Assembly: GCA_027451565.1 (NCBI GenBank)
Contig: DAIDJC010000210.1
Span: 1 to 5,483 of the forward strand
Length of the DNA stretch: 5,483 bases
Direction of reading: 5' to 3'
DNA from: Limisphaerales bacterium
Lineage (GTDB): Bacteria > Verrucomicrobiota > Verrucomicrobiia > Limisphaerales > UBA11358
Shown: positions 1 to 5,483 of the stretch, in pieces
Position numbering within the stretch: position 1 is the stretch's first letter
How the letters are laid out: every line of letters begins with the position of its first letter
Position numbers and translations under genes: made by a program
The notes under the pieces: model-generated
Told to the model about the DNA's origin: nothing
Database searches by the model: none
The model's input: the letters and a program-made list of their open reading frames with translations, nothing else

Positions 1-343
1 AGGAGATGGCTGCCACGGAGGCATTGCCATCCAAGGTTGCATAGGAACCATTCGTGAGGACAACCCCCTCCAATTCGTAATAAAGCGGGTTCTTGAGGGG
101 ATTTAAAGCATTGGAAGGCGGATAAAAACCATGCTGTGCCTTGTAACTTTCCAACGAGGTTTCAATCAGTTGCAATTCCGCCTGGGCGGTGTTGATTTTC
201 TTGGTTCGACTCACGCTGCCCGCCACGGGAATGAGCAGCGCGGCAATCACCCCGATGATGGAGATCACGGCCAACAGTTCAATCAGCGTGAACCCGTTTT
301 GCCCCTTCATCCGGGCCTGCCCATTGTTGTCAGTAGGTTTCAT
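1..343 (-). CDS. Type IV prepilin / type II secretion pseudopilin (GspG-like), 3' end cut by window edge
   Basis: The first 114 residues of a pilin-like protein are visible; the gene continues past the left edge. Residues 12-39 read MKGQNG, then FTLIELLAVISIIGVIAALLIP. This is a class III signal: prepilin peptidase would cut after Gly17, leaving Phe at +1 and the conserved Glu at +5 (Glu22), followed by a hydrophobic helix of about 20 residues. Next come a charged amphipathic helix (about 45-70) and the segment YKAQHGFYPPSN (about 68-79), which resembles the GspG region after helix 1. The protein would sit in the inner membrane before assembly into a pilus or pseudopilus. The ATG at 343 gives a 17-residue leader. 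The in-frame ATG at 310 gives a 6-residue leader and has AGG about 6 bases upstream, so it is a real alternative. The gene lies 26 bases after the antitoxin stop with no clear promoter of its own. Whether it is a major pilin or a minor pseudopilin cannot be decided from this fragment. Confidence 0.9.
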   Translation of the reverse strand, partial: MKPTDNNGQARMKGQNGFTLIELLAVISIIGVIAALLIPVAGSVSRTKKINTAQAELQLIETSLESYKAQHGFYPPSNALNPLKNPLYYELEGVVLTNGSYATLDGNASVAAIS

Positions 344-369
344 GATTGTCTCAAATTCAACCGCTTTCC

Positions 370-645
370 TCACCGGTCACGCAGCTCATGCTCCATGCGC
401 TCGCTCAACCATTGCTTGATCATGCTTTGATAATTCAAATAACGCGACCGAGCCAGCCGTTTGATCCGCGCCAGCATGCGCGGGTCGAACCGGAGGGTGA
501 TGGTCACCGATTCGGAGGACTCGGCGCTGCCGGCAATCGCGCTTTCCATGAGACGCAGGTCCGGACGGTTCTCCGCCCAAAAATCAACCTCCGCCTCTTC
601 ACTGTCAAAGAGGGGAACTTCCTCCCAGTTGGCAAAGGTCCGCAT
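370..645 (-). CDS. brnA: BrnA/CopG-like ribbon-helix-helix antitoxin
   Basis: A 91-residue protein, typical in size for antitoxins of this family. The N-terminal part has the acidic motif PLFDSEEAEVDFW (about 11-23), like the FxSExEExxFW segment common in CopG/BrnA antitoxins. The C-terminal part is a ribbon-helix-helix DNA-binding domain: beta strand SVTITLRF (about 46-53), helix A with PRMLARIKRLAR (55-66), and helix B with NYQSMIKQWLSERM (71-84). The NYQSxIKxWLxER pattern is characteristic. By family knowledge, the protein would neutralise the neighbouring BrnT-like toxin and, as a dimer, repress the shared promoter. The ATG at 645 is the only usable start: the frame is open for 15 codons upstream but holds no ATG, GTG or TTG before a stop at 691-693. 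A GGA lies about 12 bases upstream. The 155-base separation from the toxin gene is odd for this family. The symbol is by family resemblance. Confidence 0.82.
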   Translation of the reverse strand: MRTFANWEEVPLFDSEEAEVDFWAENRPDLRLMESAIAGSAESSESVTITLRFDPRMLARIKRLARSRYLNYQSMIKQWLSERMEHELRDR

Positions 646-800
646 ATCATCAAATTCCGGCTGTTTCGTCGCGCTTCCCGTTTTATCATTTCACCCCGCA
701 TCAACCGTTCCCGCACCCCCCCAGCGTCAATATCCCCTCAATCACCCGGTCATTCGGTCCCGCTTCACCACCCCATCCTCCCTGGCGCAATTTCAAAATT
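646..800. other. Non-coding spacer between toxin and antitoxin genes
   Basis: This 155-base stretch separates the BrnT-like stop from the BrnA-like start. On the minus strand I see no convincing gene: a GGAGG followed by ATG codes for only three residues, and the longer frames are shadows of the flanking genes. The minus strand is G-rich in the middle, including a run of seven G at about 717-723. A short direct repeat AATTTCA (plus strand, 789-795 and 797-803) spans the toxin stop codon. No hairpin with a T tract was found. It could hold a processing site, a second promoter or decayed coding sequence; nothing visible settles this. Confidence 0.5.
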
Positions 801-1082
801 TCACAATAGCGTCTGTTCCATTTTGCGCTGGTAAAAAAACCTCTCTTCCGTTTCGAAAGGCCGCGCAAAGATGACCCGGGTTTGCCGCCCGTTGGTTCGG
901 TACACGCTAAAAATGCCAATGCCACCCGCTGAAAGCCCCAGGTTGAAAAACCGCGCCTGCACCCCAAACCTGGGGGAATCCGGCAGCAACCGGACCGCAA
1001 AAGCGTCCTCAAACGATTCTTCGATTTCCTGATGCGTCAAAGATCCCAAATCGAATGGTGTATTATTCCAATCGAACTCCAT
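801..1082 (-). CDS. brnT: BrnT-like type II toxin (RelE-fold ribonuclease family)
   Basis: A 93-residue protein matching the size and architecture of BrnT toxins. It opens with MEFDWN, like the M-F-x-W-D start of the family. A helical segment HQEIEESFEDAF (17-28) is followed by strands FFNLGLSAGGIGIFSVYR (45-62). It ends with RQTRVIFARPFETEERFFYQRK (66-87), which corresponds to the family's RIISARxAxxxERxxYE ending. Known BrnT proteins are ribonucleases that reduce translation until neutralised by BrnA, and the next gene downstream is a matching antitoxin. The N-terminal half departs from the usual form: the common K-HGVSFEEA segment is absent and replaced by LTHQEIEESFEDAF, so this is a divergent branch and its activity is not assured. 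The ATG at 1082 has no strong ribosome-binding site (TTGAACTTTT precedes it) but gives the family's expected N-terminus. A strong promoter lies about 50 bases upstream. Confidence 0.75.
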   Translation of the reverse strand: MEFDWNNTPFDLGSLTHQEIEESFEDAFAVRLLPDSPRFGVQARFFNLGLSAGGIGIFSVYRTNGRQTRVIFARPFETEERFFYQRKMEQTLL

Positions 1083-1116
1083 AAAAGTTCAACCGAGAAT
1101 AATCCAGCAATGCAAT

Positions 1117-1135
1117 GTAACTACTTTGTATTTAC
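1117..1135. promoter_or_regulatory. Candidate antitoxin operator: 19-base imperfect palindrome over the -10 box
   Basis: The plus strand reads GTAACTAC TTT GTATTTAC. The two 8-base arms pair at 7 of 8 positions around a 3-base centre. The palindrome covers the whole -10 hexamer and the predicted transcription start, the place where a repressor would block RNA polymerase. Ribbon-helix-helix antitoxins of the BrnA type are known to autoregulate by binding inverted repeats at their own promoter. A tandem GCAAT GCAAT (1107-1116) adjoins it on the downstream side and may be part of the same site. The role is inferred from position and symmetry. Confidence 0.5.
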
Positions 1136-1157
1136 CTGAAGCCGCCATAAATGTCAA
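1129..1157 (-). promoter_or_regulatory. Sigma70-type promoter of the toxin-antitoxin module
   Basis: On the minus strand the -35 box TTGACA (1157-1152) is a perfect match to consensus. The -10 box TAAATA (1134-1129) follows after exactly 17 bases. Transcription would start near 1122, giving a leader of about 40 bases before the BrnT-like start at 1082. It is the best promoter-like sequence seen in the window and lies in the only intergenic gap beyond 30 bases besides the toxin-antitoxin spacer. It would also read through into the prepilin gene unless an unseen terminator intervenes. Confidence 0.7.
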
Positions 1158-1220
1158 TAGGTGTTTTGAGTATTTATGATTGGCTTGTGAAAATCGAGCA
1201 AAAACGGCAAAACCCGGAAA

Positions 1221-2531
1221 TCAACCTCCGTTGCCGCCGCCATCGCCTGACATGTTGCTGATCATCTGGATTAAGGGCAGGAACATGGCAATAACGATAC
1301 TGCCCACGATCACCGCCAGAAAGACGATCATGATGGGTTCGAGCAGGGAGGTCATGGCCGAGACGGCATTATCCACCTGTTCATCGTAGTCATCGGCTAT
1401 GCGCATCATCATTTCAGGGAGGGCGCCGGTTTGCTCACCCACGTCCACCATGCTGACGACCATGGGAGGGAAGACTCCGGAACTCTCCATTGGGGCGGTG
1501 ATGGTTTCGCCTTCCTTGACACTTTCATGGATTTTGCTGACGGCATTGGCGACGATGACATTGCCGGCGGTTTCGCGGACGATGGTGAGGGCCTGAAGGA
1601 TGGGAACACCGCTGCTGACGAGCGTGCCCAGGGTGCGGGTGAATCGGGAGATGGCGACTTTGCTGATGACCGGCCCGAAGGCGGGCATGACGAGGAGGGT
1701 TTTATGCCACAGATGGCATCCGAACTTGGTGCGGATAAAAAGCATGAATAGAACCACGCACACGGCCACAACCCCCATGGTGGCAAGAATATTGTTTTTG
1801 ATGATGTCGCTGACCCCCATCACGAACAAGGTGAAGCCGGGCAATTTGAAACCCATGCCTGAGAAGACGTCCTTGAATTTGGGAACGACAAAGCACATGA
1901 GAAGGATCATGATGCCGACAGCCACGATCAGGACGGCGATGGGGTAAAAGAGGGCGGCTTTGACCTTGCCCTTGATTTTCTGCGCTTTCTCGGAAAATTC
2001 AGCGAGCCGCTTGAGGACCACTTCCAGAACACCGCCCAGTTCGCCCGCCTTGACCATGTTGACAAAAAGGCGGTTGAAAACCTTGGGATGCTGTGCGAGA
2101 GCCTCGGAGAAGGTGCTGCCGCCCTCAATGGACGTGGCCAGTTTGGCCAGGATTTCCTTGAGGGTGGCGTTTTTTTCCTGCTTTTCCAAAACACGCAAAC
2201 CGCGAAGCAGGGGCAACCCCGCGTCCACCAGGGTGGCAAGCTGGCGGGTAAAAGTGGTCAGGACCTTGGGTTTCACCTTTCCGCTGAGAAAGGGGATTTT
2301 GATATTAATGTTAACATTGCCTTTGCCCCCTTTTTTGGCTCCCGCCTTGGCTGGAGCCTTGGCCTTGGACTTTTTATCGGGTTTTCCCTCCTTGTCCGCC
2401 TCGGTGATGCGGGTGGGGAAAAGGTTCATTTCCTTGACCCGCCCTATGGCTTCGTTCTGGGTGGCCACCTCAATCACGCCCTTGGACTCGTTGCCGCGGG
2501 CATCCAGCGCTACGTAGTGAAATCGAGGCAT
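1221..2531 (-). CDS. pilC: Type IV pilus / type II secretion inner-membrane platform protein PilC/GspF
   Basis: A 436-residue polytopic membrane protein, slightly longer than the usual 400-410. It has the two repeated T2SSF domains: the first at about 91-215 (FTRQLATLVDAGLPLLRGL at 94-112, KAGELGGVLEVVLKRLAEF at 161-179), the second at about 293-420 (FTRTLGTLVSSGVPILQAL at 297-315, VGEQTGALPEMMMRIADDY at 364-382). Membrane segments are near 194-217, 248-266 and 396-420. PilC/GspF is the platform on which the PilB and PilT motors act to move pilin subunits into and out of the fibre. An N-terminal domain of about 45 residues is joined to the first T2SSF domain by a Lys/Ala/Gly-rich linker (46-72), which accounts for the extra length. 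The C-terminus is a short Gly-rich tail. The gene starts 13 bases after the pilB stop; the spacer AATTTTAAATTTT has no ribosome-binding site, suggesting translational coupling. The symbol could equally be gspF. Confidence 0.95.
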   Translation of the reverse strand: MPRFHYVALDARGNESKGVIEVATQNEAIGRVKEMNLFPTRITEADKEGKPDKKSKAKAPAKAGAKKGGKGNVNINIKIPFLSGKVKPKVLTTFTRQLATLVDAGLPLLRGLRVLEKQEKNATLKEILAKLATSIEGGSTFSEALAQHPKVFNRLFVNMVKAGELGGVLEVVLKRLAEFSEKAQKIKGKVKAALFYPIAVLIVAVGIMILLMCFVVPKFKDVFSGMGFKLPGFTLFVMGVSDIIKNNILATMGVVAVCVVLFMLFIRTKFGCHLWHKTLLVMPAFGPVISKVAISRFTRTLGTLVSSGVPILQALTIVRETAGNVIVANAVSKIHESVKEGETITAPMESSGVFPPMVVSMVDVGEQTGALPEMMMRIADDYDEQVDNAVSAMTSLLEPIMIVFLAVIVGSIVIAMFLPLIQMISNMSGDGGGNGG

Positions 2532-2544
2532 AAAATTTAAAATT

Positions 2545-4248
2545 TCAGGTGTACTTGATCACTTCTTCAATGGTGGTGTCGCCGTCAAAGATACTCCTCA
2601 ACCCGTCTTCGCGCAAGGTTACCATTCCCAATTCCACCGCTTTTTGGCGGACGACCACGGTGGGGGCGCGTTCATTGATCAGCATGCGGATGGCTTCGCT
2701 GACCACCAAAAGCTCATAAATGCCTTTTCGGCCCTTGTAGCCTGTGTCGTTGCAGGTGCTGCACCCCCGGCCATAATGAAAAACCTTGTCTCCCAAATCA
2801 TGGGGGGAAAGGTTGAGAAGGCTCAATTGTTCCTCATTCGGCTCGAAAGGCGTGCGGCAATTCTTGCAGTTGGTGCGGACCAGCCTCTGGCCCAGCACCG
2901 CCATGAGGGTGGAGGAAATCAAAAACGGTTCAACCCCCATGTCCACCAGACGGGTGACGGCGCCGGGTGAATCATTCGTGTGCAGCGTGCTGAGCACCAG
3001 GTGCCCCGTAAGCGAGGCTTGAATGGAAATCTGGGCGGTTTCCAGGTCGCGCATCTCACCGACCATGATGATGTCCGGGTCCTGGCGCAGGAAGGATTTC
3101 AAGGCCTTGGCAAAGGTCATCCCGGCGGCCTCGTTCACGGCCACCTGCATGATGCCGTCAATGTCAAATTCCACCGGGTCCTCGGCGGTGAGAAGCTTGG
3201 AATCTATGGTGTTGACCCGGCGCAGGCAGGAATAGAGGGTGGTCGTCTTTCCTGAGCCGGTGGGTCCCGTCACCACAAAAATGCCGTTCGGCCGCTGGAT
3301 CACTTCGGACACAAATTCGTGGACGTACTTGGGGAAACCAAGCGATTCAAGCTCCAGGTTGACCGAGCCGCGGTCCAGTACGCGCAACACCACCGATTCA
3401 CCAAAAGCCGTGGGGAGCGTGCTCACACGCAGGTCCACCTGGCGCTCGCCGATGCGGTGACTGATGCGTCCGTCCTGGGGCAGACGTTTCTCGGAAATAT
3501 TCAGTCCTGCCATCACCTTGATACGTGAGGTGACGGGCAGAGCCAGGTATTTGGGGGGAGGCGCCATTTCATAGAGGGCGCCGTCCACCCGGTAACGAAT
3601 GCGGAACTCGGTCTCAAAAGGCTCGAAATGAATGTCGGAAGCCCGGTCCACAACCGCCTGCTGCAGGACCAGGTTCACGAACTTGACGATTGGCACCTCG
3701 TTGGCCAGGGCCTCCGCCGCCCGGACATCATCCTCCGCCTCATTGACCTCCTGGGCTATCTTCTTATCCGACCCAATTTCCTTGAGAATTTCCGAGAAGC
3801 TTTCATTGTCATCCGATCCGTAATGTTTGTCTATGGCCTTGGCGATTTCGGCGGGATCCGCCACCACCACCTGGACATCCCTTTTTATGGCAAACTGGAT
3901 TTCATCGGCGCTGGCCGGGTCCAAGGGGTTGGCCAGGGCCACCTGCACCATGCCATCTTTCACCGAGACGGGCATGCAGTGGTACATCTGCGCAACCTTC
4001 TGCGGCACAATCTTGACCACGTCATCAGGAATTTCCCCCTCTGCCAGGGAAACCACCGATGTGCCGAGCGCATGGGCTTCCACCTGAAGGATGTCAGGAA
4101 GCTTTAAAATGCCAAAATCCTGAAGCACCTGGATGTAAGGGGTGCCATTGCGGGCGTGCTCCGCCAGGACGTCCTCGAATTGGAGGTCGTCAAGCATTCC
4201 TTGTTGGCGGATCAAGGACAATAATGGATCGGAGATTTCCTCGGCCAT
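2545..4248 (-). CDS. pilB: Type IV pilus / type II secretion assembly ATPase PilB/GspE
   Basis: A full-length (567 residues) secretion ATPase that powers pilin polymerisation from the cytoplasmic face of the inner membrane. The GspE N-terminal region occupies about 8-145. The catalytic core has Walker A GPTGSGKTT (328-336), the Asp box LLTAEDPVE (352-360), Walker B IIMVGEMRD (393-401) and the His box TGHLVLSTLHTN (414-425). The zinc-binding tetracysteine that marks PilB/GspE rather than PilT is present: CKNC (461-464) and CSTC (496-499). The ending TLREDGLRS...TTIEEVIKYT is typical. The catalytic motifs look intact. The N-terminal module is like MshEN, but where c-di-GMP-binding members have RLG this one reads TPYI (36-39), so nucleotide sensing is doubtful. 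The ATG lies 12 bases after the pilT stop; the spacer TTCATACCCCCC lacks a Shine-Dalgarno sequence. Assignment to pilus or secretion system cannot be made from sequence alone, but the adjacent pilT favours a pilus. Confidence 0.96.
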   Translation of the reverse strand: MAEEISDPLLSLIRQQGMLDDLQFEDVLAEHARNGTPYIQVLQDFGILKLPDILQVEAHALGTSVVSLAEGEIPDDVVKIVPQKVAQMYHCMPVSVKDGMVQVALANPLDPASADEIQFAIKRDVQVVVADPAEIAKAIDKHYGSDDNESFSEILKEIGSDKKIAQEVNEAEDDVRAAEALANEVPIVKFVNLVLQQAVVDRASDIHFEPFETEFRIRYRVDGALYEMAPPPKYLALPVTSRIKVMAGLNISEKRLPQDGRISHRIGERQVDLRVSTLPTAFGESVVLRVLDRGSVNLELESLGFPKYVHEFVSEVIQRPNGIFVVTGPTGSGKTTTLYSCLRRVNTIDSKLLTAEDPVEFDIDGIMQVAVNEAAGMTFAKALKSFLRQDPDIIMVGEMRDLETAQISIQASLTGHLVLSTLHTNDSPGAVTRLVDMGVEPFLISSTLMAVLGQRLVRTNCKNCRTPFEPNEEQLSLLNLSPHDLGDKVFHYGRGCSTCNDTGYKGRKGIYELLVVSEAIRMLINERAPTVVVRQKAVELGMVTLREDGLRSIFDGDTTIEEVIKYT

Positions 4249-4260
4249 GGGGGGTATGAA

Positions 4261-5370
4261 TTATTTGTTTTGTGCGCGGCCCTGCTCGACGGCTGCGGCC
4301 AGGTCCAATTCCTGGAGTTTGGACATGATGGTGGTGGGGTCCTGCGATTTATTGATGACCTCCTCCCGGGAGATCATGCCCTTCATGTATTTGTCAATAA
4401 GCCAGCTATCCAGCGTCACCATTCCGAATTTGGATCCGGTCTGGATGTCGGACTGGATGCGGAAGGTTTTGTTGTCCCGGATGAGGGCGGCGATGGAGGG
4501 TGTGTTCACCATGATCTCAAAGGCGGCCACGCGCCCGGGCTTGTCAATGCGTGGAATGAGCAACTGGGAGATGACAGCCTGCAGGACGGTGGAGAGCTGG
4601 ATGCGGACCATTTCCTGCTGGTTTGTGGGGAAGGCGTTGGTGAGGCGGTCAATGGTTTTGGCGGCGCCAGTGGTGTGGAGCGTGCCGAAAACCAAGTGTC
4701 CTGTTTCGGCGGCCGTGATGGCTGCTTCGATGGTTTCAAGGTCGCGCATTTCACCGACCAGGATCATGTCCGGGTCCTGCCGGAGGGCCCGGCGCAGGGC
4801 CTCGGCAAAATTGGGAACGTCCACATGCACCTCGCGCTGGGTAATCAGCGCTTTTTTGTGCTTGTGATAATACTCGATGGGGTCCTCGATGGTGATCAGG
4901 TGCACCTCATCCCGGGTCTCATTGACGATATTAAGAAGGGAAGCCAGGGTGGTGGATTTGCCTGAGCCGGTGGGGCCGGTGACCAGGATCAGGCCCCTGG
5001 GCTTGAACAGCAATTCCTTGACGGATTCCGGCAGGCCAATCTGCTCGAAGGTGAGCATTTTGCTGGGGATCTGCCGGAGGACCATGCCGAAGTTGCCTTT
5101 TTCCTTGAACACACTCACCCGAAAACGCGCGGCTTCGCCGAAGGCAAAGGCGAAATCCGCCCCGCCCCGCTCCCGCACCTGCTGGATGTGCTCCTCCGAG
5201 GTGATGCTGCGCATCAATTCCTCCGAACTTTCCGGTGTCAGAGCCGGGCCTTCGACACGGTGCAAAATGCCGTGAACACGAATGGTGGGGGCGGTGCCGA
5301 CGCGAACATGCAGGTCTGAGGCCCCCTCGGAAACCATCAGTTGCAGCAAATCAGACATTGAATAGGACAT
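4261..5370 (-). CDS. pilT: Type IV pilus retraction ATPase PilT
   Basis: A 369-residue ATPase, close to the usual PilT length of about 345-370. It begins with the PilT-type domain MSDLLQLMVSEGASDLHVRVG (5-25). The motor motifs are Walker A GPTGSGKST (132-140), the Asp box LITIEDPIEY (158-167), Walker B MILVGEMRD (202-210) and the His box TGHLVFGTLHTT (223-234). IAALIRDNK (293-301) corresponds to the AIRNLIREGK motif that is needed for retraction in characterised PilT proteins. There is no tetracysteine zinc site and no long N-terminal domain, which separates it from PilB. It would depolymerise pili for twitching motility, surface sensing or DNA uptake. The ATG at 5370 starts 22 bases after the upstream stop, without a recognisable ribosome-binding site; an in-frame ATG at 5358 is possible. 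PilU is an alternative name that cannot be excluded, but the AIRNLIREGK-like motif favours PilT. Confidence 0.95.
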   Translation of the reverse strand: MSYSMSDLLQLMVSEGASDLHVRVGTAPTIRVHGILHRVEGPALTPESSEELMRSITSEEHIQQVRERGGADFAFAFGEAARFRVSVFKEKGNFGMVLRQIPSKMLTFEQIGLPESVKELLFKPRGLILVTGPTGSGKSTTLASLLNIVNETRDEVHLITIEDPIEYYHKHKKALITQREVHVDVPNFAEALRRALRQDPDMILVGEMRDLETIEAAITAAETGHLVFGTLHTTGAAKTIDRLTNAFPTNQQEMVRIQLSTVLQAVISQLLIPRIDKPGRVAAFEIMVNTPSIAALIRDNKTFRIQSDIQTGSKFGMVTLDSWLIDKYMKGMISREEVINKSQDPTTIMSKLQELDLAAAVEQGRAQNK

Positions 5371-5392
5371 AAGTATGAATAAGAAAAAAACT

Positions 5393-5483
5393 TCAGGCCT
5401 CGTCGCCCACCGTGGCGCGAACCACCTCCTCGGGGGTGGTCAACCCTGCCAGCACCTTGCGGATGCCATCCTCGCGCAGGGTG
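5393..5483 (-). CDS. C-terminal end of a second PilB/GspE-type ATPase (5' part outside window)
   Basis: The last 29 codons and stop of a gene entering from the right edge. The peptide TLREDGIRKVLAGLTTPEEV then VRATVGDEA matches the C-terminus of PilB/GspE ATPases, where TLREDG...G.TT.EEV is strongly conserved, and aligns with residues 544-567 of the complete PilB in this window. It is followed after 22 bases by pilT. The spacer has a run of seven T on the minus strand, but I found no stable hairpin directly before it, so read-through into pilT is likely. It could be a PilB or GspE paralogue; the catalytic core is not visible, so activity cannot be judged. Confidence 0.85.
   Translation of the reverse strand, partial: TLREDGIRKVLAGLTTPEEVVRATVGDEA

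Noticed and set aside
717..723. G-run in the toxin-antitoxin spacer as a G-quadruplex
   Set aside because: Only one long run with irregular neighbours is present; four evenly spaced G tracts are not seen.
346..874. Overlapping plus-strand open frames opposite the antitoxin gene and spacer
   Set aside because: They are of low complexity, rich in Pro/Arg/Ser, without domains, and conflict with a clear ribbon-helix-helix gene on the other strand.
701..1012. Minus-strand open frame of 103 codons overlapping the toxin gene and spacer
   Set aside because: It is out of frame with the BrnT-like protein and shows no family features.
1195..1220. Possible terminator after pilC (CGG-GTTTTG-CCG followed by TTTTT on the minus strand)
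   Set aside because: The stem is only three base pairs, too weak for an intrinsic terminator.
4142..4867. Long plus-strand open frame of 241 codons opposite pilT and the pilB start
   Set aside because: It is antisense to two well-conserved ATPase genes, has no recognisable domain and has the composition expected of a shadow frame.
4270..4965. Plus-strand open frame of 231 codons opposite pilT
   Set aside because: It is a mirror of the pilT codons; the His/Gly/Asp-rich translation is typical of the reverse strand of a real gene.
5371..5415. T7 tract after the upstream ATPase stop as an intrinsic terminator
   Set aside because: The nearest short stem (CGCC/GGCG) lies about 14 bases from the T run, so the geometry does not fit; co-transcription with pilT is more likely.

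Overview
The window reads almost entirely on the minus strand and looks like part of a type IV pilus / type II secretion-type assembly locus of a Gram-negative bacterium with moderately high GC. I recognise the gene families with confidence, but the taxon only loosely. The order ATPase-pilT-pilB-pilC-pilin, the style of the PilC and PilT proteins and the lack of clear Shine-Dalgarno sequences fit Verrucomicrobiota or a relative. That is an inference from memory of similar loci and was not checked by a search.

In the direction of transcription (right to left) the layout is as follows. The last 29 codons of a GspE/PilB-type ATPase enter at the right edge (5393-5483). After 22 bases comes pilT, the retraction ATPase (4261-5370). 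After 12 bases comes a full-length pilB/gspE assembly ATPase (2545-4248), and after 13 bases pilC/gspF, the inner-membrane platform protein (1221-2531). These four genes are so tightly packed that they almost certainly form one transcript. The two extension-type ATPases flank the retraction ATPase. PilB would power pilin polymerisation, PilT depolymerisation, and PilC is the membrane platform on which both act.

A 138-base gap with a near-consensus sigma70-type promoter (TTGACA, 17 bases, TAAATA) then precedes a small BrnT-like toxin gene (801-1082), a 155-base non-coding stretch, and a BrnA/CopG-like ribbon-helix-helix antitoxin gene (370-645). A 19-base imperfect palindrome overlaps the -10 box and is a good candidate for the autoregulatory operator. 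Only 26 bases after the antitoxin stop begins a prepilin gene with a textbook class III signal (G|FTLIE), which runs off the left edge (1-343).

The most interesting point is the arrangement: a toxin-antitoxin module with its own promoter sits between the pilus motor/platform genes and a pilin gene. Expression of that pilin may therefore be coupled to the module's autoregulated promoter. I see no RNA genes, CRISPR arrays, insertion sequences or convincing intrinsic terminators. The pilus genes themselves are ordinary members of their families.
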